Shown piece after piece: positions 1 to 12,355 of a stretch of DNA of 64,000 nucleotides; positions within the stretch are counted from its first letter, which is position 1; every line of letters begins with the position of its first letter. Where the stretch lies: assembly GCF_000150275.1 (NCBI RefSeq), contig NW_002060953.1, forward strand, positions 966,510 through 1,030,509, in the 5' to 3' direction. The notes beneath the pieces are model-generated. The model searched no databases. It saw nothing but the letters and a program-made list of their open reading frames with translations, and was not told the DNA's origin. This DNA comes from Trichoplax adhaerens (lineage: Eukaryota > Placozoa > Uniplacotomia > Trichoplacea > Trichoplacidae). The translations under genes were made by a program, and so were the position numbers.

Positions 1-20
1 CTTAGACACATACATGATCT

Positions 21-3000
21 TCAGCTACAGAGCGCAGCCCGNCTTTTAAAGAGTGCTTCAACTAATGCTCTCTTTGTGTAACTCCGACCTTTCCTACTCG
101 CATACATACTCAACATTTGCGCACATTGATCGTCAACTGATCCATTATTTTCAGCTATAATTTTGTCGATGTCGCGTTGATCAATTCCAAATTCTCTTGC
201 CAAAGTTTTCCGCTCCGTTCCAATATCTTTTGCGATTTTGCTGTTATACTCCTTGGCAGCTACAATAATTTTATTTTATTTGCAAAAATAGGATCAGCGG
301 CTACTTACGGTACATCATATGAAACAGTTAATAGAAAATTGAATGTAGCAAGAATGAACGATTCTCTCTACACTAAATCAAGAATATTCCTCTTTCTAAG
401 TTGCAATTGTTGAAAGCGCTTGCTATACAAACCAATTAAATGACTCCATCTTACAAATCAGGTAAGTCGCTGCTATTGTAGTATGCGATAGATTTTACTG
501 TATTGTCACTTAAAATAGTAAAAAAATGTTAGCCACAGTACAACTTACAAGAATTGGGTTCGTCCATTTCTATCTCAACAGTTTTATTAGAATCGACAGA
601 GACTTCAAATCGAATTCCGGGTGCACAACTAGCATTGAGTTTCTCAGTTTCGTCTGATTCTTGTTCTAGAGTTGAATCGACATTACAAAGATACAGTATC
701 ATCAGCCATTAAAGAAACAAAGTATAATCTCATTCGCTACTATGCATGCAAGCGCTCAACATTTTTATAAAGTATTATAACATCGTTAAACGTTAAAAGT
801 ACGTACTCTTTTGGCTTAAATGATTGTAATATAGTGTGATTTACTTAACTCAATGTTGTTATACTAACTGCAAGCTATTCTCTTTAAAAATACAGAGTGT
901 GAGAACTTATTGAAAAATATACTTTAATTCAAAGAAGACTATTACAAAACACATTTTACTGAACAGAATTTGGCTTTTTACGCTTTGGTAGTACTTGTGT
1001 GATATCAATTCAGTGGAGGCTCACCTTTATCTTCTCTATATATCTTTTTCTCTAAAGAAATGAGGTGAAAATAGGAATAATCAATTAGTAGCCCTATCGT
1101 AATTATTTTAAAATAGATGATAGATTTGCAGCCATGCAAGTGAAATATATGACATGTTTCTCTAAAGAGTTTACGAAGATAGTTTTCTCCCTTTATCCTT
1201 TTAGGTGTTTTTATACGCAGGGAATGCTATCTATATTAATTTCTATACGCTGCATAAGACGATGAAACTAATTGGCTATTAAACAGTTCAATATTAATGA
1301 CTTATCGTGTACTAACGTTAAAAAACAAAATACTATAGGAAGCAGCGATAAATAAAATCCAGCCGTTTCTATTTACTACACAAATGAAATGCAGTAGATG
1401 AAGTATTCATTTTGAAATATTGCAATCCATAATACATTTTCAGTAACAAAAATATACAAAATCAGAAAATATTATTGCAGCTAACTAATTGTTGAATATT
1501 ATGCCAAGGTAGAGTAATATGCAAATTTACCTAAAAGATAGCATGCATTCTCGTCTCGTTAACTGTTTTAGCAAATCATTCTGCTTTATTATATCAATGC
1601 TTTTACTATACGGTATTCTAAGATGAGATTTAGATAATGGTTGAATAGAATAGAAACTCCAATCATAATTATTGAAAATTTAGCTTAAAGAATACTAATG
1701 CAGAAATTTTGTCAAAACACACTATTTTGACGGAAATAATGATAGCAACAACAATCAAGCCAAGAATTGCTTTCACATCCTTACCGTTCCATAGCTCTTC
1801 CTTATAAATTATCCAATCGTTCAGAGATTGACTAGAAAGTACGTTTTTACAATGTTGGCATCGAATCAAATTTTCATCTTCTTTTTTGTATTCTTTGACT
1901 ATGGGTATCTGTTCACTACATTTACTACATTTGACGTAAAATCGACAATGCTCTTCCTGAAACTTCATCATCCTCATTTTCATAATGGCAATTAGTTTAT
2001 TCTTTACAATATTATGCGTCCGTTCCACAAATATAGAATTTTTGACTTTGTCGATAACAGAATTATAAATCGCAGGCTGATCGCTTTTCTGATAGCAATA
2101 CTGCAAACCAATGTGAGATTTCTCTTTCTTAACTATAAGATAATAATTATCATTTACTAGATAATACTTGGCACATTGATAATATACTTCTACGTCCGTA
2201 TTATTCCATTCCCTTAAACAAGATGATAACAGACAATAATATATTCCATCTGGAAGATAAGGAATATCTTCCTGCTTGTAGCCAATATAAAGCCAATCTG
2301 ATACATGATATGTCGATAAATCAAATGGCGCAACATCTTGTTGCAATAGATATGGAACAAAATATTGAGATCCTGTTCCATTCTCATCCAGTTCACTTCT
2401 GATTGTGCATAGAATATCATAAGCTTCCATTAGTTCCAATATAGTTCTCGTATTATTTTCATCTAAATCAAATTTAAGAATAGCTTCATCGATGTATCTT
2501 CTTGACAGCCTTCCTGTTAGACAGGCTATATCGTATTCCTGTTTCATTGGTATGTCTTCCTGCGTAAAATTATTCACTTGTATTGGAATGATTGAACGAA
2601 ATATATTTAATAACCAATCGACGTTTGTTATAATAATTGCTTCGCTGCGCACATTATCACAGTATATTACTTCTCCTAAATCATGTAGATACTTAAGCAT
2701 TGCTATCATTTTTTCACGGCTTTCAAATAATCCGTACTCCTGAGCTAAGGTTTCCATTTGCTTCATTGTCATAATATTACGCACCTGAGAATTTCTAATT
2801 TCATTATTATCAGAAGATGTGGCTTCATTATGAATAGATTTTTTTAATAGTGCAGCCATAATATACCATCGAATAGGAATAGGATTAGACATAAACGGCA
2901 ATTGTCGTATAAACGTCTTAATAATAGAAAGTAAACGATGACAACATTGTTGACGCTGAACTTTTGTAGATTCACTAGTATGATCAGGATTACAATTGAA

Positions 3001-5150
3001 AATAATGCCAGAAGAATAGATATTTCTGGCATAAGCGGGCATAGATGACATCAATCCAGATACAAATTTATTAAATCGAGAAGTTTGCTTTTTGTTATCT
3101 GTAATACAATCGCCATGAGAAGCTACCATAATAATAATAGGCAATTGATATGATTTATCTTTATCATTGATCTTTACAGTAATTGTACTTTGGCTTCTGT
3201 AGCAACCTATGATTGATTTAAGCCATTCTTGCATAGCCTGTAAATAAGTCATATTGCCAGTGGATAATTCACCCTTTCTTATCTTTACTTTGTTATTAAG
3301 TTCTTGAGTGATATCAAATACAAGAATATAAATGCTATTAGCTGAGATGAATGGATAATGAGTAACATGATAGATCGGATGACCACCGAAATCCCATAGC
3401 TTGACAAATTGATTATTATGACGTTCATCAGCCATTTGGTCGAAATTGGACGACAAGTAATATTTACGTAAGCTAAGCTTAGATTCCGATTCGATTTCAG
3501 TTTCTTTTGATGGAATCTCTACTTCTTGCAAATTACTTCTGACTAGAACAAATGGTGTATTGCCTCCTGGTGGATTTGTCTCTGATAAATTATCTGTGGT
3601 AGCGAATTGACCTATTTGCTGATTGAATTTATCTTGATTATCCATGCTTGTTTCGGCTAATTGTTTTATGGCTGCCTTCACTTTATCATCTAATATCTTA
3701 GTCCAATCACGATTCTCTAAATAATTAAGACGATAATCTTCAGTATTTACCAAAATACCAGTATTCTCAACCACCTGCGTAGGAGATGCATTTCCGATCA
3801 AATTTTGTTGAGAAAAAACTTTCCTAATAGATGATTTACCAACACCGCGAGGGCCAATAAATATACCGCGTATCAAATTATTATGTCCATCACATAGATT
3901 TAATACTTTGATATATGCATTGTAATATTTCATTTCTTGTGAATCTATATGATACAAAATGGAAAATATTTGTCATGATGTAAGCAGTATTTATCAGGGT
4001 CTTGTATATTACCGTTTTGAAATTTAATTGTAGATTTACCTTTGACTTGATAGCTAATATCACAACTAGGATCACTGATTGCATTATCACTGTTTGCTGG
4101 CTTTGAATCGTTGCTGGTTTGATCTCGTTTAAATAGCTTAACTACGCCATGAAAAATGCTTTTTACCGCTGACGTAGGTAACGAAAACATCGTAGCTCTT
4201 CTTATATTATTTCTCGTCAATCTAACTTCTGGATGACCTTCGCCGTAGATTGGTAGTGCAATATTGAGTGACTTATCGAACATCTCCAGAGCCTTGTCAT
4301 ATTCGCCTTGTTGATGATAGGTAAATCCAATATTGTTGTACAACTGGGCAACGTCGGGATGATTGTCACCAAGAACTGACAGTCGAATTTTCAGGGATTT
4401 ATCATACGCAGAATGAGCCTCGTCATATTTGCCTTGATAACAATATATAAGACCAATGCTGTTATATGTGTTAGCAATATCGGGATGATTTCCATTAAGA
4501 ACTGACAATTGAATTACTAGTGACTTGTCAAACATAGAAAGAGCATCATCATTTTTAAGCTGATAGGAGTAGACAACGGCTATGCTGTAATATATGCGTG
4601 CGACATCAGAGTGATTCGGACCAAGGACTAACAATCGAATTTTAAGTGATTTGTCTAACATTTCAAGAGCCTTTTTATAATTTTGCTGGTCAATACAGAT
4701 GCGCCCAAGTTGATGATAATTATCAGCAAAACACACATCGCCTTCTTTTAAGTATTTTGTTTTCATTTCCAACGATTTGTTACAGTCTTCTAGTGCTCCA
4801 TTGAAATTTAGTTGCATTCTTTTAATCTCACACTGCATGTCTAAACATTTAGCTATTCTCACTTCGTCTTGAAGCTTATCAGCCAGATGTTGCCCCTTTT
4901 CTTTCCATTTATTAGCTTCCGTCCATTCATATCGTAAGGTATGAATGAGACAAATATCAAGATAAATGTCGCATCGAAGTCGTTTAATAACGATATGAGG
5001 GTTAGATAGCATTTGAATCACTTCTAGAGCTTGTGTATAGCAAGACAATTCCTCCACAAAATTGCAAGCAGTCTTGCATTCCTTGCCCTTTTTGTACAAC
5101 GTTTGTATATTAGGAGGTATCACAAAATGAGTAGACTGATCATCAGCCAT
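21..5150 (-). CDS. TPR-ROC-COR GTPase with probable C-terminal Death domain (ROCO family)
   Basis: Exons (minus strand) 5150-4013, 3944-1785, 665-549 and 259-21 join in phase to about 1217 aa. Residues ~15-318 are TPRs; the last four are 42-residue kinesin-light-chain-like units containing NHPD-type loops. A ROC GTPase domain follows: P-loop GPRGVGKSS (~410-418), switch motif DFGGH (~564-568) and SHGD (~655-658) as the G4 motif. A COR-like domain (~705-920) follows, then a zinc-ribbon-like CSKC...CQHC pair (~1052-1078). The 68-bp intron 3945-4012 is well supported because it fuses two overlapping frames. The last junction uses the strong donor ACG|GTAAGG at 1785 and an acceptor at 666; the Death domain then occupies ~1140-1210. 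ROCO proteins are known GTPase scaffolds and DAPK1 has ROC-COR-Death order, so a stress or death-signalling role is inferred. Base 42 is N. Without the 1119-bp intron the frame runs to 1669 (next entry). I am sure of TPR-ROC-COR and less sure of the Death-domain join. Confidence 0.72.
549..702 (-). other. Possible alternative first exon for a separate Death-domain protein
   Basis: The acidic exon before the Death domain stays open upstream of the acceptor at 666 to an ATG at 702-700. So the two Death-domain exons could also be read as a stand-alone protein of about 130 residues. Seven bases further upstream, at 709-707, a second ATG opens a short frame beginning MADDTVSL. This resembles the MADDQST start of the ROCO gene but hits a stop after eight codons. 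Transcript data would decide between a separate gene and the C-terminus of the ROCO gene; shared strand, spacing and matching phase favour the latter. Confidence 0.3.
1669..1784 (-). CDS. Alternative 3' coding end of the ROCO gene (transmembrane tail)
   Basis: If the donor at 1785/1784 is not used, the ROC-COR exon stays open to a TAA at 1671-1669. This adds about 38 residues with a strongly hydrophobic stretch (AILGLIVVAIIISV, about 19 residues with flanks) followed by a short tail, which looks like a C-terminal membrane anchor. The protein would then be 1137 aa, lack the Death domain and be tail-anchored. This may be a true alternative isoform, or simply open intron sequence. An open frame of this length in AT-rich DNA is not strong proof, but the hydrophobic composition is suggestive. 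Confidence 0.4.
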
Positions 5151-8100
5151 CTTTCCTTTACCAATTTCGATTAATGGAAATGTTATGCTGATTCAACAGT
5201 ATCAAGCATCAAAATGATGTTAGTTTTTGACACCAAGGACAAGTTAAAATAAACAAAAAAATTTCAAGCTAAGTTATGTGATAGCGATCGATTGCTTATT
5301 CGCGGATTGATATTAAGTCTTTACGCGATGATTCAATTATGCCGGTATAATTCTTTCTACTAGTTACTTTCAAATATAGAAGTTAAAAAATTTTTAATTA
5401 TCAGAAATTATCAGCAACGTACATTCCTTATTGCATCACCTAAGAATCTAATTGAAAGAATACTCTACAACCAAGTAGTGATCGTAGATGATAGCTTAAG
5501 AATACAACACTATTGGAGAATTATTTTAACCAAAATTCATCCACTTAGTAGATAAAATTAATTTAACAAAACACGATTTAAACGAGCAGCATGCCCATAA
5601 TAAGAATCAAATTATAATTTTTCTATTCTGATAGACAACCACAAGTTAATGCTAATTACATAGACGATTGTTCATGATGAGACAGTAGGTAGCGTTAGTT
5701 GGCTTTGGTTCACATCGTTTGGATGTCTATAAAGGACGTTTTCAAATATAAATGCTAATATAATATGATAGATGTCGAAATAGACGGGCTATTTATCGAT
5801 TCTTGTTTAAAATCGGCTACTGGTCACTCAACTTGTTAAGATATAGGTTTAATTCTATCAATTTGACTTCACGCCACTTATTCCAAAGATGAGCAAAGTA
5901 ATCAAATAAATTGAAGATGTCACAAACCTCTATTCGACAAATCCTTTCTACCTGTAGAAAACTGTATAGTGTATAGCCGCTGATCACTGATCTGCGCCTT
6001 CAAATACTATTATTTTACTGATGCATATCAGCAAGTACAAACTGCTAACTCACTAGCTGTGTTGTACTTACTGTTAGTGCTACTTGCAAAGTACTGCATG
6101 AGGAAGAACATTCTTTCGGTACAGCAGCAAGGAGTGGCCTACCGCCTACGGGGAAAATGTTGCTATAGTAACTAAAATGATTGTTAAAGCGTCAGCATAT
6201 ATACTTGCTAATTTGAAAATGGCAATCTTTAATTTTGCTACTAGCCACATCGGATATTCCTTAATTGCTGATTTGGAAAATGTAACATCTGAACAGCTAT
6301 CTGAAATGCGATATCTGCGGGTAGCAAGGAGTTAGCTCCAGCTATAGTTTGCTTAATTTTACAGTACGAACATAATATTTAATTAAGTAGCTTAGAATGT
6401 TGAAGATAAAAGATAAAAATGACTTAAGTTTAAACATCGCGGCTAACGAAAGCAAAATATGAAACGAATAAATAAACCTATTCAGCATACCTTATACTTA
6501 GAAGATAATTGTAATTAATGATATATTTTATAAATAAACTATGATAGTTATAAACTTTGAAGTTTTCCTTCCGTATTATTCCAAAATACTGGCAATCTTT
6601 CTTGTTAGGAGATTTTGATTTTAGCAGTTCTACTCTAATTAAACCATGAAACTACTTTACCTGCTTGATTATTAAGTTCCATTATTTAAATAGTACTACA
6701 TAGACTTGTAGCTATCAATACAAGTATCTTTAGCGAAACCTCTAAAAATATAAGCAATCTGAGTAAATCAAACCAGAGTTAAGGCACTAAAATTGCTAAC
6801 AAAGTTCTTTAGTGCTTGCACTATAGGTCCCTATACTAAGATATGATTTCCTAACTCTTCTATATAATGCTTTATTTCAAGTAAATTTACAATTTTGGGG
6901 GCGATATGGTAATATCTAATTGAATCGGTCATACCGTTAAAGATTATGAACTATTACAAGTTAATGTAATTAAAAATCTACGCTTCGCGCTGATGAAATA
7001 ATAAACGCAGTGTTTAAGTTCATAAATAAGTGCTTTAGACTTATAAATAATCTTCAGCTGATCCTTATCCTACTTTTTAACCATTCACTAAGATGCCATG
7101 GTTTTCAAATTAAGTGAGCATCAAAGCGATGATAACGTTATTGGAAAATTGGATATAAATATTAATACCAGCCTAAGCAGTTACCGTAAAATTATAATTG
7201 TGGCCACCTAAGCATAGATGCTTGATAGTTATGCCAGATATTTAAGTTTAGTCACTAGGAATATTTATCCGCTCATCGGTAAACTTAAAAACATAGAATA
7301 CAACATTGGAGTTTAATCTACCTATGCTTTGTATAACTGGCTGATTACAAGTAGTTTTGACTCAGGAGCAGCCTTCAAGATATCCTTTGTGTTCATTAGG
7401 AAATGGCTTAGTTGACAGAAGCCACATATATATATTACGAACTACTAAATTACACAGATCTAAATTCAATACTTTTACATCATTTTAAAATATTTTTTAT
7501 CAAATTTCAAGATATCTGATGTATTTCTTCTTAGGTCAATGCACAATGCACAAATGACAAAAATGACACTTTTGCAAACTTGAGAAAACTTGTCTTTTTG
7601 TCCGTTAACTACCGAAGTCTTTTCTAATTTATATCACCTTAACATTCTTACTAAGTATTATTTCAAAAGTATAGTTAAACTAAATTTTTCTGATTAACAG
7701 AGATTTAAATCAAAACAAAATCCGATATATCTATGCCGAAACATTCTATGGTCTAACAGAGCTAAAAATATCGTAAGTTTTGTAATTATTAATTTTATCA
7801 TATACTCATAGTTATGGTTCACCATGTTTAGGTATATAAATATCGTTTAAAGAATGTCAGTTTTTTACATCAATATCTCGAAAAATTATTTGTCTCATAA
7901 TAAAATTATATACTTGGTAGAAAATTATGGGGAAATCCGATTCAAGAAATACCTACCGATATTCTAAAATTTTTTCCAAAATTTCTTTCCTGTAAAATTT
8001 ATTTCACTGTGATATATCTAGAAACAGAAAGTTTTTGCAAGCAATTACTTTATTAATCATGAACCATGGCTATATTAATAGCATGATATTTTTGTATAAT

Positions 8101-11100
8101 ATTAGATATCCTTCGGAAAACAGCATTAGAAGATTCTCAATCAATACTTTTCGACGACTGAACCTACTGAATCAATTGTATAAGAATATAAATACATCAT
8201 GTCATCTTGTAATAGCTTATAATTATTATCCAGAAGGTACAATAACATTGCTAATCGAGGTTTTCAATGTAGGTTTTCCAAGTAATTTTGTGTTTACGAA
8301 CTAATAATAGCAATGTTATTTGCCAGGGATCGTAATTTTACTTATTAGCTTAAATTGATATTGCATCTTTATTCCAGAGAAGTTGCAAAGACATTTATCA
8401 GCCATATTGACAGTGAAGTATTCTCTTTATTGCCAGCCATTTCAATCCTGTAAGAATATTCCAACATATTTACTGTCAAAGAGAGCTTAAGCGTAATTTT
8501 AAATCAAATTTTAAATTCCTTATATTTAAATTAAAAATATTACGTTATGAGAAATGCAGCTACTACTATATGTAAATTTCCGTAGCCTATATTGATATTC
8601 AGAAATCATAATTGCAGCTCAAATGGTATGTATCACTGTTGACAATTTCAGTTCGGATGCTTTCCAAGCTTTGATCTAGCTGCGACAATATATCTCGCAT
8701 TATAGAACATATCTAATAAAGAAACTTTGCTTATGGATGCATACTGGGAGCTGATATTGGCTCAATCTAAAACGGAAATTAGTATTTGTATATCGTCAGG
8801 GCTGTACTGAAAACTGAAAATATATAGCTGTACTTTAGAAGGTGTGCGATTAAGCTTGAGGCTAATTTACTGAGTAATTTTTCTTTGAGACTTAATGTGA
8901 TTTGTTATGTTCCAATTTCACTGTATCGATTAGGACTTTTCTATTCATGTTGAGAAAATTCTGAAATCTAAATTTTATAGATATATGAACGAAAATCGAA
9001 TTAAAGCCATTTGTGACGGTGCATTTAAGAACCTTAAAAATTTAGAACAATTATAAGACATCATTATATATTATTTTAAAAATTATCTCCATTACAGTAG
9101 ATGGATATGTTATTTAGATCAGTCTTTCAATTCACATTTATTTGGCTCATCTTATTTTGAGTAAAATGATACACACTACAAAATTTCCTGTTTAGCATAT
9201 TCCAATGCGTGCTATTAGCTTAGCTTACAGAGTCAGCTGTAAATTCGTAATTTAAACTTTCAATATTTAATTTCTAACGTTAGAAAAATGTAACCATCAC
9301 AAATAGTAACACTATAACCTACTATTGAATTTATCTTTCCAGCGTTTACCTACAATATGATTCTAAGTGCAGACGATCTCCTATCCACACGACGGATAGT
9401 AACAGCTCTAATCTCACTTAGACAAAAATCGACTCAAACTTTATTAATAATTAGTCAATCTATACTACAATTGCAATAACATTAGTTACCAGTGTTTAGA
9501 TAATGTTATACAAGTATACAGTTATCGATTAACATGTAATATGTCATAGAAAAATTAATTTAAACACATTCCTAGATAAATTATTTCATAGAAATTAAGT
9601 TACCATATCCATGTAAAAGTTACTTCGTAGCAACCGTATGACATCGATGGAAAGAATTGGATAGATATTTGGGATATATAATCGGCATTTCAATGCCTCT
9701 TACGATGGTGAAATATATCATAAATGGGTTTTTTTAATTCTATAGATTGACAATCTATAAATTTAGATTTGAGTTAGTAAAATAGAACCAAACCACAATG
9801 TTACACCAAACGTTCAAGCGCGCTTTTAACCTTACGTGCTATGTTTTTTCACTATTAGTTTATTAATCGGAGAAAATTCATTTTTCTCTGTCCTAGCATA
9901 ATGGCGATTGAAAGCAGCTAAAATTAAAAGGAAATTAGACTACAAACTCTAGAATAAATCCATCTTAGTCATGCAAAATCGAATACTTCATTATAATATT
10001 CTTCTTTAAAGCTAAATATCGTATTTATGTACTGTATATCTTAAAAACAGAATTTTATTTGGCTATCAGCTTCGGCCTTACGTTTGTTTAAATATGAGCG
10101 CACTGTTTCATCGTTCCATCTTTCAGTGTCTAGTATATATATGTATCAGTTTCAATAAATTTATTAAGTATAATCAAGCATTTTAGGAAACTTGTGAGCT
10201 TTATTTCATCTTACGATTATAATCTCAAATAGATTACTACTGTCATTGCAAACTACTATGTACTGTAAGCAAGTGGCAGAAATAAACGTATTGCATATAC
10301 ATTTAAATTGAGCCATCGCTAATACTTTAAAGATGCTCATATTCTCTCTTGTGTTTGCATATGTCAGTAGATCTCTCTAGTAAAGATTGCGATAAACAAC
10401 ATATCATTAATATATTTCTCAAATTATTGAGTAAAGTCATAATTTTTTCTAACATTTATTGTCTCTAATTTTAGATACTTATCATCAAATGACATTGCAA
10501 TCATAAATAATAAGACCTTCCTTGGGTTACGTAAATTAAAGTGCTTGTAAGTGAATAGCATAGCACTTTCTTTCAGGAACGTCTAGATTATTCCTTGAAT
10601 ATATTTTTGAGCATCATCATGGTAAAATACAAGCGGTAGCCTCGGTATTTATCCAAATTGCTACCGCAATACTTCATAATATGAGAAACATGGTTTTTAA
10701 TATGATACAATTTAGGGCAATATTTTAGATTTATTCATGAATTTATTTCGAATCAAATATTTATACAATCTGGAAAAACGGATGTAATTCGGTAATTAGC
10801 CTCAAACAGTTCTTGACGTAGATTTCAAATCAATAGCAGTAGCTAACATACTCACGATAATAAATCGATTGCTTTATAAAAGAGTTTATAGATGTGAATG
10901 AATATCCGCGTGGTACATTTCGGCGATAAACTATTACAAATGGCATAGTATACTATATTGCACTGTACATATGTTACTGTGAGGTTGATCGATGAAGAAT
11001 CTTCCAAACTTTGGAAAATTAAGATTTATTGAACAAATCCTCGTTGACGAAGGTACAACGTAATCGATTCGCTGAGGACCTCGAACGAGAAAGAACTCTC

Positions 11101-12355
11101 TGACTATACTAAACTACTCGCTTCTATACTTTTCGGCGTTTACAGTCTTAGCACCTTACTTACTTACTACACACTTCAGTATTAGCATCTTCAATGCAGG
11201 ATAGTTTCCATCTTTCATGTGGAGCTCTAGTGTGAGCACTGTAGCACTCCTCTTCAAAAAGATTCCAATTACTAAGCTAGCTCTATTGAATACTTAAGCC
11301 TCGAACGAGAATATCGATCCCATGTTGAGCACAACACCTACGGTAGACATTACTAACTATATCATCCACTTAGAATACTTTATTACACTGTCTTCCATTT
11401 GCCCACCTCGAATTTGGTGGTACTAAAGAAGTATAAAATTCTACCAATGCAGGCGATATTACAATAATTTCAGCACATAGGCCTGATCAAGTATAAATCA
11501 ATGTAGTAGGGAAAAGGATCAAACTGTACAGTATGCTAAAATGCATCCGTTCAAACGCTACCAATTACTATCTGGATATTGCAATTTTGGCTTCAATTTG
11601 TACAAAATGGTTCGCAAATGCATGGTTTTAAGATGGACAGTGTAGATCGATATCAGTATAGGAAGGTTCATCACGATGGGTCTTTTTTAAGCGTGCTTCT
11701 TGTCCTTTTTACTATTCAAATAGATCCTAGAAAGCAAATCTCATGGTAGTGTACAACTATAAATTGCAAGTTGTAGTATTGTCCATTTCAATAGTTGTAC
11801 TGCCGTCCATTGCAATAGTTTATTGACTCAAGTACTCGATTGCCTAAAAAGTTGGTACCCATTCCTGTGTACAGGACAGTACTGTACTGTATACAGCAAG
11901 TTGAAAGGCGAATAGCAGGAGTCTTCCAAGTCCCTGGCTGCAACATATCGATGCGAGAGAGTTGAATATCGCCATCCAAGATCTGCCACATTGCAACTTG
12001 CGCTCTGTTGATTAGATGATTTGCTAGTAGAAATAGAAATAGTCCGTATCCAACCGTTTGAAATCAGTAATGTCTACCAGGACATCCATGGACTACCGGA
12101 ATTGATCCATAGAGTCATTGTAGTGGCTTTTTTTTTCTCACTTTCATCACGTTTTCAACTTGGTTGCAATTCAAGGACAGCCAAATCGACGTCTATCATC
12201 AAGTCATTTGGTCATTTATGAGGAAACGTTTAGACATCCATTATCAATCCATTTTTATTGACTTGCTTGCCACCACAGTGCAGTAGATTGTATCATCGCC
12301 TTGACCAAGTGATTTTATACGTGATATTATTCCTTGCCATCACATACAATTAGCC
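5151..12355. other. Intergenic, no gene recognised
   Basis: About 7.2 kb of AT-rich sequence. Open frames here are short (the longest reaches 89 codons, at 8035-8304), have low-complexity composition and no domain I recognise. I found no run of phase-compatible exons. It lies upstream of both the leftward ROCO gene and the rightward B4GAT1 gene, so it may hold both promoters, but I could not identify a defined element. A perfect 10-bp palindrome ACAGTACTGT lies at 11876-11885. Confidence 0.5.

Noticed and set aside
8035-8304. 89-codon open frame on the plus strand
   Set aside because: AT-rich composition, no domain, no flanking exon with matching phase; fits a chance frame.
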